Of a DNA stretch of 64,000 bases, positions 19,201 through 26,999 are shown one piece after another. The translations under genes and the position numbers were made by a program. Each line of letters starts with the position of its first letter. Position 1 is the first letter of the stretch. Source of the stretch: QHXQ01 sp036389395 (GTDB lineage: Bacteria; Acidobacteriota; Blastocatellia; Pyrinomonadales; Pyrinomonadaceae); the NCBI GenBank assembly GCA_036389395.1, contig DASVPY010000104.1:12536-76535 (forward strand), in the 5' to 3' direction. Under the pieces are notes generated by a model. It was not told the origin of the DNA, searched no databases, and saw only the letters and a list, made by a program, of their open reading frames with translations.

Positions 19201-20454
19201 CCCGATCCGCTGGGGCGCACGAACCTGCAAGGCTCGGTCATCTCCATCACCCGCGCCAGCGTCTTCAGCACCTACCTCGGCTTCGACCCGCTCAACAAGT
19301 ACTTCGACCCGCGGGCCAGCAGCATCCGGCACGCGGGCTACGTGGACGTGCGCCGCCGCGTGGGCCGCGGGCTGACCTTCACGGCCAACTACACCTACGG
19401 CAAGGGCATTGACACGGCCTCGGACGCCAGCCCCGACACGCGCGTGCTCTCGACGGGGCAGGCCCGCGGGCAGGTCTCGCTCGGCGCGCCGCTCCAATCG
19501 GATCGCGCCATCTCGACCTACGACATCAAGAACAACTTCAGCGCGACCGGCATCTGGGACTTGCCCATCGGGCGCGGGCGCAGGTTCTTGGCCGACGCAC
19601 CCGCCGCGGTGAACACGCTGCTGGGCCGGTGGACGATCTCCGGCGTCTACCGGATGCCGGGCGGCACGCCATTCCTGCCCTTCATCACCGACCCGAACAA
19701 ACTCGGCGGCACGCTCTTCAACCGCGTCGTCCGGCCCGACATCGTGCCGGGCGTGCCGCTCCGCAACCCGCGCTGGACGCGCAACTGCCCCGTGGGCGCT
19801 TCCGTGCCGGGCACGGGCTGCGAGCCGTACATCAACCCGGCCGCCTTCATGCGCCCCGTCAAGGGCACGCTCGGCAACGCCCCGCGCTCGCTCGACATCC
19901 GGCCGCCGCGCCAGGAGTTCTTCGACTTCTCGCTCTCGAAAGACTTCCCCTGGCCGTTCGCCGGCAAGGAGGGGCGGCGCATCAACTTCCGGGTGGACTT
20001 GATCAACGCCTTCAACCACCCCAACTTCCGCTACAACAACACGGGCAACACGCCCTTCGGCCTCGGCACGTTCCCGACCGAGATCACGAGCGAGTCCGTG
20101 GGCGGCGTGCGCCAGCCCATCACCGCGGCGGAGTACAACACCTGGGCGACGTTCAACAACCAGCCGCTCGCCTCGACCGCGGCGGGCGCGGCCATCCTCG
20201 CGCAGATTCGCGCGAACGTGAACGCCACCCGCGCCAACAGCGGCACGGGCGGCCTACCCTTGGACTTCTTCCACGTCCGGCTGCCCGAAGGCTTCGCCAC
20301 CACGAACGCGCTCTCGTTCGACATCCGGCAACTGGATCAGTACAAGCTCTACCGCATCCGGCAGACCTACGACCAGAACTTCGGCACGTTGACCGGCAAC
20401 AACCCGGCGAATTCGCCGCGCTACGTCCAGTTCGGTCTCAGAATCTTCTTCTAA
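16234..20454 (+). CDS. TonB-dependent outer-membrane receptor with carboxypeptidase-regulatory-like N-domain (Oar/SusC-like)
   Basis: A 1406-aa protein. Signal peptide 1 to about 20 (IIAGVLLLAVTVCGQ) is followed by a carboxypeptidase-regulatory-like beta domain (about 23-105: GGIAGTVMDQNGAAVPGA), a plug domain (about 125-240: RQIRDIPLNNRS, VNGGRAGS) and a long beta-barrel. It ends in RYVQFGLRIFF with the terminal Phe expected for barrel insertion. This type is amplified in Acidobacteriota and imports large oligosaccharides or other nutrients using TonB energy. Sitting between an arabinofuranosidase gene and a pectin lyase gene, it probably takes up pectin fragments. The substrate is inferred only from context. 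Confidence 0.9.
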   Translation: MRPLQIIAGVLLLAVTVCGQTNKGGIAGTVMDQNGAAVPGATVTVTNLNTGVKQTLTTSDSGTFAAQSLDPVTYSITVEMAGFKTATVQSLKVDTAAVASANVVLEPGAVGEQVTVVADAPLLNTESGTASTTITERQIRDIPLNNRSVLDLAVTAPNVSGDAGSEDPGTGSDQPVPGFNLNVNGGRAGSTAILADGVNNTGVGIARAVVSFTPETVQEFTVQTSAYSAEFGMTGGGVINATTKSGTNNFNGVALWYTRNPKFNATPFTIGSAPRPRNNLRSNQVSVTLGGPIYLPAFGEGGKKLYNGKNRSFFFFAYEPRWRKDFITSSALVPTADELNGNFNNLVRTSSGLLPASVAAQFNQTSVGNANIYQQFVLVGGRLVPIVLATGNQFCQFNDPRRLLVNQTVVFNGVSTVVQTPQCNSTINATPNPNLNVIPQEFIDPIARKILAFEPQGGAYFNDAGFIRNYFLQRSVQQDETRYTLRLDHNFTDAAKANFRYTLTPAIAIRGAGGDINGNTGVFSDARQLLLAFNNILSPSLVNDLRLNYTRGNFSEDFSPEFSIKGGRSFAAELGLRSLTQGGIPLFFLGSSDANTYVGSDVGAGGSTNNFNLEQRYNISDIVYYNRGNMTWKFGVDLNDARLTVTPFFAASGGRWQFRVVNTSLDRGTALTSGGNPIASSLLGVPNSVDVRPILLDYDYRWKSGALFVQNDWKLRPNLTLNLGLRYSLQYPRRETHNLQGTFRPDLAQPFALTDTQRRTLATNLGVAATAPIPDFVPTSVLIPPFAFSGRGGRSQYITPVDYRGFEPRLGFAWQPKMKIFGLDLEKRSVVIRGGYGISHLPLTGNNRSPNPDFGGFINIGTTATGSAVGGTPDSGQPVRLSTNQPLQGTIGSLDTLLGTDSNGLVFLKSLGIAAFAGEGFTNDSGKVPYSANWNLSLQFEPFRNTVIEFAYVGNQGRHLYLPQVNINPRNIALIDQLEANAVDVTGTIPDPLGRTNLQGSVISITRASVFSTYLGFDPLNKYFDPRASSIRHAGYVDVRRRVGRGLTFTANYTYGKGIDTASDASPDTRVLSTGQARGQVSLGAPLQSDRAISTYDIKNNFSATGIWDLPIGRGRRFLADAPAAVNTLLGRWTISGVYRMPGGTPFLPFITDPNKLGGTLFNRVVRPDIVPGVPLRNPRWTRNCPVGASVPGTGCEPYINPAAFMRPVKGTLGNAPRSLDIRPPRQEFFDFSLSKDFPWPFAGKEGRRINFRVDLINAFNHPNFRYNNTGNTPFGLGTFPTEITSESVGGVRQPITAAEYNTWATFNNQPLASTAAGAAILAQIRANVNATRANSGTGGLPLDFFHVRLPEGFATTNALSFDIRQLDQYKLYRIRQTYDQNFGTLTGNNPANSPRYVQFGLRIFF

Positions 20455-20474
20455 GCGGGAGGGGGTTTCGAGGG

Positions 20475-20506
20475 CCGCCGCCGCGACGGGCCGTCCGCGG
20501 CGGCGG
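20475..20506. repeat. GC-rich hairpin after the TonB receptor gene
   Basis: CCGCCGCCGCG...CGCGGCGGCGG forms a nearly perfect inverted repeat about 20 bp after the receptor stop codon. It has no T-run, so it may be a factor-dependent terminator or an mRNA-stabilising stem. Confidence 0.45.
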
Positions 20507-20522
20507 GAGTTGACCAACACAG

Positions 20523-20567
20523 GCACAGGGGCACGGCGACAGAACTTTAACAGCCGTGCCCCTGTGC
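20523..20567 (+). terminator. Perfect 15-bp stem-loop, possible terminator
   Basis: GCACAGGGGCACGGC (20523-20537) and GCCGTGCCCCTGTGC (20553-20567) pair perfectly across a 15-nt loop and are followed by TTCACCCTTT. It lies between the receptor gene and the pectin lyase gene. The tail is only weakly T-rich, so an attenuator or a stabilising hairpin is also possible. Confidence 0.5.
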
Positions 20568-20601
20568 TTCACCCTTTATGACCCGGACAAGGAGACGAAC
20601 G

Positions 20602-21921
20602 ATGCTTCGCAAGCTCTCGCCGCCGCTCGGCGCGGCGCTCATCCTGTTCTCGCTCGTGGCGGCCCCGGCCGCCGCGCTCGCGCAGGCGGCGCGCGAAGTG
20701 CCGCGCGAGTGGGTCGATCCCGACACCGGGCATCGCGTCGTCCGCCTGTCGGACGAGCCGGGCAGCCAGAGCCTCTACTTCCACCAGAACGGCTACACGG
20801 CCGACGGGCAGAAGCTCGTCATCACCACGCCCACAGGCCTCGCCACCGTCAACCTCAAGACGCGCGCCGTCGAGCGCGTGGTCGAGGGGCGCGTCAACCT
20901 GATCATGGTCGGCCGCAAGACGGGGCAGGCTTACTACGCGCGCAACGGCACGGTCTACGCGCTCGACCTCGACACGAAGGCCACGCGCGAGGTCGCCAAG
21001 CTCCCGCCGCACGGCGCGGTCGCCACCATCAACGCCGACGAGACGTTGCTCGCCGGCACGATCACGGAAGGCAACAACGTGCCTTTCGGCCCGCAGGCGC
21101 AGGGCGCGCAGATACCCGACACGCCGCCCAACGCCGACGCGCCGCCCGCAGCGCCGCAACGCGGCCGCGACAGCTACCCAGGCAAAGGCGAGATGATGGA
21201 GCGCCGCCTGGCCGCGCGCGTCCCGATGGAGTTGTTCGTCATCAACGTCAAGACGGGCGAGCGCAAGACGATCCTGCGCAGCACCGACTGGCTCAACCAC
21301 CTGCAATTCTCGCCCGCCGACCCCCTGCTCCTCATGTTCTGTCACGAAGGGCCTTGGCACAAGGTGGATCGCACCTGGATCATCCGCGCCGACGGCACGG
21401 GGCTGACGCAGGTGCATCACCGCACCATCAACATGGAGATCGAGGGGCACGAGTTCTTCGGCGGCGACGGGCGCTGGGTCTGGTACGACCTACAGACGCC
21501 GCGCAGCCAGGTCTTCTGGGTCGCCGGCTACGAGGTGGCGACGGGCCGGCGCGTCTGGTACAACCTGCAACGCCCGGAGTGGTCTGTACACTACAACGTG
21601 TCGCCGGACGGGACGCTGTTCGCGGGCGACGGCGGCGGCCCCAACAGCGTCGCCGCGCCCGACAACGGTCAGTGGATTTATCTCTTCCGCCCGGAGATGG
21701 TGCCCGACCGAACGGGCGGCGCGCTGCCGAACGCGAAAGACCTCGTCCAGCCCGGCTTCTTCAAGGCGGAGAAGCTGGTCAACCTCGCCAAGCACGATTA
21801 CTCGCTTGAACCGAACGTCACCTTCACGCCCGACATGAAGTGGCTCGTCTTCCGCTCGAACATGTTCGGCCCCACGCACGTCTTCGCCGTGGAGCTACAG
21901 AAGTCGGGCCAAGGCCGGTAA
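20602..21921 (+). CDS. ogl: Secreted oligogalacturonide lyase (PL22)
   Basis: A 439-aa protein with a signal peptide ending near ALAQA. The body is a seven-bladed propeller of the PL22 family. The diagnostic FCHEGPWH (His248), VHHRTINMEIEGHEFF (His283) and C-terminal NVTFTPDMKWLVFRSN are present; in this family histidines and a glutamine hold Mn2+. It cleaves unsaturated or saturated short galacturonides, releasing 5-keto-4-deoxyuronate. Start: ATG 20602 follows AAGGAG at 20589-20594, whereas the in-frame ATG at 20578 overlaps a stem-loop tail and would put charged residues before the signal. The signal suggests periplasmic action, although the classic enzyme is cytoplasmic. Confidence 0.88.
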   Translation: MLRKLSPPLGAALILFSLVAAPAAALAQAAREVPREWVDPDTGHRVVRLSDEPGSQSLYFHQNGYTADGQKLVITTPTGLATVNLKTRAVERVVEGRVNLIMVGRKTGQAYYARNGTVYALDLDTKATREVAKLPPHGAVATINADETLLAGTITEGNNVPFGPQAQGAQIPDTPPNADAPPAAPQRGRDSYPGKGEMMERRLAARVPMELFVINVKTGERKTILRSTDWLNHLQFSPADPLLLMFCHEGPWHKVDRTWIIRADGTGLTQVHHRTINMEIEGHEFFGGDGRWVWYDLQTPRSQVFWVAGYEVATGRRVWYNLQRPEWSVHYNVSPDGTLFAGDGGGPNSVAAPDNGQWIYLFRPEMVPDRTGGALPNAKDLVQPGFFKAEKLVNLAKHDYSLEPNVTFTPDMKWLVFRSNMFGPTHVFAVELQKSGQGR

Positions 21922-21934
21922 CGTCGTCGCCGCG

Positions 21935-23266
21935 TCAGTTACCCAGAGGCTTAACGTCGGTGCGCAGCGGACTGGCCGGGACGTTGAAGCTGGCGACCGG
22001 ATCGGGCCGGGCGGGGTCGAACGGCGGCACGTCGGGACTGAGGAGTTTGGCGATGGGGAGCATGTGCGCCTTCAGCCCGCGGACGACGCACTTGGCGAGT
22101 TCGTAGCTGCCGTAGTTGTTGTGGTGCGTGCCGTCGTTCGGCGCGAACGCTTTCAGCGACTCTTCCGGCCCGAGCGCCTCGTAGAAGGGCTTGCTCATGG
22201 CGTGCAGGTCTATGAGCGGCACGCGCTCTTCGGCGGCGACCTGGCGCACGGCGTCGTCGTAGTCGCCGTGCGAGTCCGTGATGTGGCCCGCGGCGTCGAA
22301 GGTGCGGCGGTGCATCGGCGTGAGGAGCACGGGCACGCCGCCGCGTTCGCGCGCGCCCGCGACGAAGCGTTTGAGCGCCGCCTTGTAGGTCGTGAACGCC
22401 CCGACGCCCTCGCCCTTCTCCTTCTCGTCGTTGTGCCCGTACTGGATAAGCAGGAAGTCGCCGCGCTTCATCAGGCTCAAGACTTTGTCCAAGCGCCGCG
22501 CGCCGAGCGAGCTGCGCAGCGACTCGCCGGACTCGGCGTGGTTGGCGACCGCGACGCCCGCCTTGAAGAAGCGCGGCAACATCTGCCCCCAACTGTTGTA
22601 AGGCTCGCGCGGCTGATCGCAGACGGTCGAGTCGCCGAGCAGGAAGACGGTGGTCGCGTCCGCCGCCGGCTCGATCACGACGGCGCAGACCGCCGGGCGC
22701 GCGCCGTTGAACTCAAGCGTCAGCTTCTCGTCCCAGGCCCACCACTCCGTCGTCCGCTCGCGGTCTTTGAGCTTGACCTCGCCGCCGGTCGCCATCTGCG
22801 GCGTGCGGACGTTGACCGTGAAGGTGCGCGTCTCGAAGCGTCCGCGCCGTGTCCGCACCTGTTCGAGCATCAGCCGGCGCAGTTCGGCCTTGACGGTCGT
22901 CGCCGTGTCGCGCGCGCGGTCGCCGAACGTGACGGTCACGTCGTAGTTGCCTTCGGGCAGGGCGACGGAGAAGAAGAAGGGGCTGTCGCTCGCGCACAGG
23001 TCGCCGCGCAAGTCGTCGCCGCCGCCGCGATCCGCGCACGTCACCGCCGCGCCCGGCTCGAAGCCGTAGCCGAGTTCCTTCGTGTAAGCGGTCGTCGCCA
23101 ACACCTGCGTGTAGCCCCGCCGCACCCTGCCGGGGCCGAAGTCGAACTTGAAACCGACCCTGTTTGATTGACCGCGCGGCGACGCGCCCGCCCTGCGGGC
23201 CGGCGCAACGTGCCCCGGCAGGACGGCGAGCAAAGCGATCAAGGCTAAGAGACGTTTGGCGTTCAT
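21935..23266 (-). CDS. Secreted rhamnogalacturonan acetylesterase-like SGNH hydrolase (CE12)
   Basis: A 443-aa protein with an N-terminal signal (RLLALIALLAVLPG). A beta-sandwich, carbohydrate-binding-like domain (about 35-200: FKFDFGPG, LPEGNYDVTVTFGD) precedes an SGNH esterase. The nucleophile Ser213 is in LLGDSTVCDQP, the oxyanion-hole Gly247 is in HAESGES and Asn279 is in QYGHND, with Asp378 and His381/His382 in NDGTHHNNYG. This organisation matches CE12 rhamnogalacturonan acetylesterases. It would remove acetyl groups from pectin so that lyases can act. It converges with the PL22 gene (13-bp gap), and the function fits the locus. Confidence 0.87.
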   Translation of the reverse strand: MNAKRLLALIALLAVLPGHVAPARRAGASPRGQSNRVGFKFDFGPGRVRRGYTQVLATTAYTKELGYGFEPGAAVTCADRGGGDDLRGDLCASDSPFFFSVALPEGNYDVTVTFGDRARDTATTVKAELRRLMLEQVRTRRGRFETRTFTVNVRTPQMATGGEVKLKDRERTTEWWAWDEKLTLEFNGARPAVCAVVIEPAADATTVFLLGDSTVCDQPREPYNSWGQMLPRFFKAGVAVANHAESGESLRSSLGARRLDKVLSLMKRGDFLLIQYGHNDEKEKGEGVGAFTTYKAALKRFVAGARERGGVPVLLTPMHRRTFDAAGHITDSHGDYDDAVRQVAAEERVPLIDLHAMSKPFYEALGPEESLKAFAPNDGTHHNNYGSYELAKCVVRGLKAHMLPIAKLLSPDVPPFDPARPDPVASFNVPASPLRTDVKPLGN

Positions 23267-23316
23267 CGCGCATCCCCTTGTCGTTGGCGGCCTAAATCAC
23301 TCAACCCTCCGTGCAT

Positions 23317-23392
23317 CCTCTGTGGCCTCTGTGCCTCGGTGGTGAATCTACTCGCAGCAGCATGCACCACAGAGACACAGAGGCCACAGAGG
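23317..23392. repeat. Palindromic 9-bp-type repeat (CTCTGTG class), copy 1
   Basis: Arms 23317-23344 and 23365-23392 are 26/28 complementary. Both consist of CTCTGTG words spaced at about 9 bp, ending in GGTGGTG / CACCAC. A related element lies at 60152-60227. It sits in the divergent-free gap between the esterase gene start and the galT stop, and no gene is seen there. Confidence 0.85.
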
Positions 23393-23440
23393 GGCACAGA
23401 GATAAAACGAAAACTAAGACACCGCTCCATTGTCATCAAC

Positions 23441-24472
23441 TCATCCGGCGATCTTCTTGTAATGAACTTCGGGCGCGGCGCGCAACTCGGCGGCCTTCTC
23501 TTCGGGCGACGTGTCGGACAGGAAGTTGCCGCCGCCGATCTCAGGCCCGGCCAGGTATTTCAACAGGTTCGGCCGGCGCAGCGGCGGGTGGAACTCGGCG
23601 TGGAAGTGGAAGCCGGAGTAGTCGCCGCCGTCGGTCGGGGCCTGGTGCAGCACCATGACGTAGGGGAAGGGCATGCGCCAGAGGTTGTCGAACTTGACGA
23701 GCACGCGCCGGAGCACGTCGGCGAAGTCGCGCCGCTCGGCGGCCGAGAGCGCGGCGATACTGGGGTGCGTCCGCCGCGGCGCGACGAAGACCTCGTAGGC
23801 GTAGCGCGCGAAGTAGGGCATGAAGGCGACGGCCCGTTCGTTCTCGCAGATGATGCGCCGCCCGTCTTGCTGCTCGGCTTCGAGAATGTCCTGGAAGAGT
23901 ATGCGCCCGGTCTCGGCCAGATGTCGCCGCGAGACGCGCGCCTCGGTCTCGATGTGTTTGAAGACGAAGTTGGTGGCGTAAATCTGGCAGTGCGGGTGCG
24001 GGTTCGAGACGCCGACCGCCTCGCCCTTGTTCTCGAAGATGAGGACGTGCCTGACCTCCGGGCCACGGCCTAGTTCGCGGTACTGCTCCTGCCAGACGGC
24101 GAGCAGTTCTTCGACCTCTGCGGTCTCAAGCTCGGCGAGCGTTACGCTGTGGTGCGGGCTGTAGCAGACGACGCGCGCCGCGCCCACCGCCGGGCGGTTG
24201 CGGTAGACGCCGGGCGGCTGTTCCAACTCACGCGGCGCGTCGGGGCTGGCGCAGGGCATGTCGTTGTCGAAGACGAACGTGCTCGTGTAATCGGCATTGC
24301 GTTCTCTGCTCACGCGCACGTTGCCGGGGCAGAGGTAGCAGTCGGGCACGTAGTCCGGCGCTGATTCTTCCGCGTGCTCTATCGTGCCGCCGCTCCAAGG
24401 GCGGTTCTGCCGGTGCGCGGCGATGATGACCCACTCCTCGCGCAGCGGATGCCACCTCTCTTCCCAGGTCAT
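23441..24472 (-). CDS. galT: Galactose-1-phosphate uridylyltransferase
   Basis: A 343-aa protein. The active-site motif HPHCQ is at residues 159-163 (His-x-His-x-Gln as in E. coli GalT), and a zinc-type pair CYLC is at 45-48. FHFHAEFHPP near the C-terminus is also typical. It exchanges UMP between UDP-glucose and galactose-1-phosphate in the Leloir pathway. It is the last gene of a six-gene minus-strand run, 54 bp after galE. Confidence 0.94.
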   Translation of the reverse strand: MTWEERWHPLREEWVIIAAHRQNRPWSGGTIEHAEESAPDYVPDCYLCPGNVRVSRERNADYTSTFVFDNDMPCASPDAPRELEQPPGVYRNRPAVGAARVVCYSPHHSVTLAELETAEVEELLAVWQEQYRELGRGPEVRHVLIFENKGEAVGVSNPHPHCQIYATNFVFKHIETEARVSRRHLAETGRILFQDILEAEQQDGRRIICENERAVAFMPYFARYAYEVFVAPRRTHPSIAALSAAERRDFADVLRRVLVKFDNLWRMPFPYVMVLHQAPTDGGDYSGFHFHAEFHPPLRRPNLLKYLAGPEIGGGNFLSDTSPEEKAAELRAAPEVHYKKIAG

Positions 24473-24526
24473 AGTCTTAATCTCTCATGACAATTAAGTC
24501 GGGAAAATTAAGTCGCGCGGTTCTAG

Positions 24527-25519
24527 CTAACGCCCGGCGGCGCTGTAGCCCGCGGGGTGCGCGACGTGCCAGTCCCAGGCCGTGCGGATGATGGTCTCGA
24601 TCTCCGGGTACTGCGTCCGCCAGCCGAGCACGGCGCGCGCCTTCGCGGCGTCGGCCACTAAGCGCGAAGGGTCGCCCGCGCGCGCGGGTTCGAGCCGCGC
24701 CTCGATACCGCGCCCCGTCACGCGCCGCGCCGCCTCGATCACTTCCAGCACAGAGTAGCCCTGACCGTTGCCGAGGTTGATGAACTCCGACGAGCCGCCG
24801 CGGCGCAAGTGTTCGAGCGCCAGCGTGTGCGCCACGCAGAGGTCTGCGACGTGGATGTAGTCGCGTATGGCCGTGCCGTCGGGCGTCGGGTAGTCCGCGC
24901 CGAAGACGGAGACGAAGGGCAGCGCGCCGGCCGCGGCCGCGAGCACGTTCGGGATGAGGTGCGTCTCCGGCTCGTGGTGCTCGCCGCGGCGCGCGGTCGC
25001 GCCCGCCGCGTTGAAGTAGCGCAGCGCGACGAAGCGCAGCCCGTAGGCGCGGTCGTAAGACTCAAGAACGCGCTCGGCGAAGAACTTCGACCAGCCGTAA
25101 GGGTTGGTCGGCTGCTGCGGGTGGCCTTCGGCAATCGGCACGCGCACCGGCTCGCCGTAGGTGGCGCACGTCGAGGAGAAGACGAAGCGGCGGACGCCCG
25201 CGTCGAGCAGCGCGCCGAGCAGCGCCAGCCCTCCGGCGACGTTGTTCTCGAAGTAGCGTCGCGGCTCGATCACAGACTCGCCCACGTAGGCGAGCGCGGC
25301 GAAGTGGATGCACGCCTCCACGTCGTGCTCGCGGCAGATGCGCGCGACCAGCGCGGCGTCGCCCGTGCCGCCTTCATAAAAGGGCAGCCCGTCGGCGACC
25401 GCCTCGCGGTGGCCGCGCGCGAGGTCGTCGAGCACGACCACGCGCTCGCCCCGCTCCGCGAGTTGATCTACCATCACGCTGCCGATGTAGCCCGCGCCGC
25501 CCGTCACGAGTATCGCCAT
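24527..25519 (-). CDS. galE: UDP-glucose 4-epimerase
   Basis: A 330-aa extended short-chain dehydrogenase. The NAD-binding motif TGGAGYIGS is at residues 6-14, the SST motif near 115-117, and catalytic Tyr141 and Lys145 are in NPYGWSK. Its length and motifs are those of GalE. It interconverts UDP-glucose and UDP-galactose, the step after GalT. A UDP-arabinose/UDP-xylose epimerase activity cannot be excluded, which is of interest given the neighbouring kinase. It begins 14 bp after the kinase stop. Confidence 0.92.
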   Translation of the reverse strand: MAILVTGGAGYIGSVMVDQLAERGERVVVLDDLARGHREAVADGLPFYEGGTGDAALVARICREHDVEACIHFAALAYVGESVIEPRRYFENNVAGGLALLGALLDAGVRRFVFSSTCATYGEPVRVPIAEGHPQQPTNPYGWSKFFAERVLESYDRAYGLRFVALRYFNAAGATARRGEHHEPETHLIPNVLAAAAGALPFVSVFGADYPTPDGTAIRDYIHVADLCVAHTLALEHLRRGGSSEFINLGNGQGYSVLEVIEAARRVTGRGIEARLEPARAGDPSRLVADAAKARAVLGWRTQYPEIETIIRTAWDWHVAHPAGYSAAGR

Positions 25520-25532
25520 GTCGAAGCGTCTC

Positions 25533-26999
25533 CTACCTGTCGTTGACTAGACGCAAGTGCCCGAACCGGGCCGCGCCGGGCGACGAGCCGGCGAGGACGA
25601 GCGGCGTGCGCCCGCTGCGACGTGCGTACTCCGCCGTGATCTCTTCAACCACCGCGCGCGCGTCGCGCCGGCCCAAGACGGCGACCGTGCCGCCGCTCCC
25701 GCCGCCCGTGATCTTCGCCCCGTAGAGGCCGGCCGCCGTGCCTGCTGCGCGCACCAGTTCGACTAGTTCGTCCGTCCCCGCCGAGCCTAGCCCGCACGCC
25801 GAGTAGCTCGCGTGCGACTCGTACATCAACGCGCCCAACTCTTCCGCCCGCGCCGCGCCGGGCCAGCCCTGCAACCCGGCGGCGAACCGACGCACGCGGG
25901 CGTGCTCGGCAATCGGGTGCAGCGTGGCCTGGCGGACGGGGTACAGGCGCGCGGGACTCACGCTCGTCACCCTGTCGGTGATGCCTTCGTAACGCGCAAG
26001 GAACTCCGCGCCCGACATGCGTTCGGGCAGATGTGCCGCGTAAGCCGACTCGAACTCTTCGAGCGAGATGTTCGCCAGGTAGCCGCCCCACTTCGCGTCT
26101 TCGACGTGGACGTGACCCGCCGTCTCCGCCGCGCGGCAGGGCAAGCGGGCCGCCGCGGCGATCATGCGGTAGCCCATGAAGGCGGCCGTCCGCACCGTGC
26201 CGTAATCCGCGCCGCTCACTGAATGGCGGACGCCGGAGTCTACGCCCCAGACGGCCAACTCCGCGGGCAGGCGGATCGTGCCTTGAAGCTCGCCGGGCTG
26301 GCACAGCAGCGCCAGCAGTTCGTCGCGCGCGCCGCAGGCCGAGGTCATCTGATCCATCACGCCGCACGGCGCGCAGGCCACGAGGTTCTCGACCTTCTGA
26401 CACAGGAACGCCAGCTCGCGCGCGGGCACGTCAAGCCCGTAGGCGGCCGCGACCGCCTGCATCGTCGCCACTTCGAGCGCGGCCGAAGAGCTGACGCCCT
26501 TGCCTTCGGGCACGTCCGAATTGATCAGCAGGCGCGCGCCCCGGTCGAAGGCGCAACCCCTCTCGCGCATGAGCACGAGGAAGACGCCCGCGACGTATGC
26601 CGCCCAGCGGCGTTCGCGCCCGAAGTAGTCGGCGGCGGTCGCGTAAGTGATCGGCTCGTCGCGGTCGAGGAAGTCGGATAATGACATCTCGAACAGGCGC
26701 GGCCGGTCGCTACGACTCGCGGGCAGGCTGACGATCTGCAACGACCGCCGCGCCTGAAGCTGCAAGGCGACGTGCGTGGCGCAGGCTGTAGGCAGTTCGA
26801 GGACGAGCGCGCCGGAGTAGTCGGCGATGCCGCCCAACAGGTCGAGCCGGCCCGGCGCGCGGCTCACGTAGAGTGCGCGCGTCCCGTCGAAGAGATCGCG
26901 CAACTCGTCCGAAGGAGATTCGTGCAGACCGCCGAGCAGACGGACGAATGCCTCCGTGTCGGGCAATCCTTGGGTCGAGCCGGCGTCGAGCTTATACAT
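25533..26999 (-). CDS. galK: GHMP sugar-1-kinase: galactokinase or L-arabinokinase-like
   Basis: A 488-aa protein with all three GHMP motifs: GRLDLLGGIADYSGA (50-64), PEGKGVSSSAAL (164-175) with catalytic Asp216 in CGVMDQM, and ITGGGSGGTVAVL near the C-terminus. Being next to galE and galT it is probably the pathway's sugar kinase. However, motif 1 reads GGIADY instead of GEHTDY of classical galactokinase. From memory this resembles plant-type arabinokinases, and the protein is ~100 aa longer than usual GalK. The substrate could therefore be L-arabinose, a product of the GH51 enzyme in this window. It overlaps the upstream phosphatase-like gene by 8 bp. Confidence 0.8.
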   Translation of the reverse strand: MYKLDAGSTQGLPDTEAFVRLLGGLHESPSDELRDLFDGTRALYVSRAPGRLDLLGGIADYSGALVLELPTACATHVALQLQARRSLQIVSLPASRSDRPRLFEMSLSDFLDRDEPITYATAADYFGRERRWAAYVAGVFLVLMRERGCAFDRGARLLINSDVPEGKGVSSSAALEVATMQAVAAAYGLDVPARELAFLCQKVENLVACAPCGVMDQMTSACGARDELLALLCQPGELQGTIRLPAELAVWGVDSGVRHSVSGADYGTVRTAAFMGYRMIAAAARLPCRAAETAGHVHVEDAKWGGYLANISLEEFESAYAAHLPERMSGAEFLARYEGITDRVTSVSPARLYPVRQATLHPIAEHARVRRFAAGLQGWPGAARAEELGALMYESHASYSACGLGSAGTDELVELVRAAGTAAGLYGAKITGGGSGGTVAVLGRRDARAVVEEITAEYARRSGRTPLVLAGSSPGAARFGHLRLVNDR

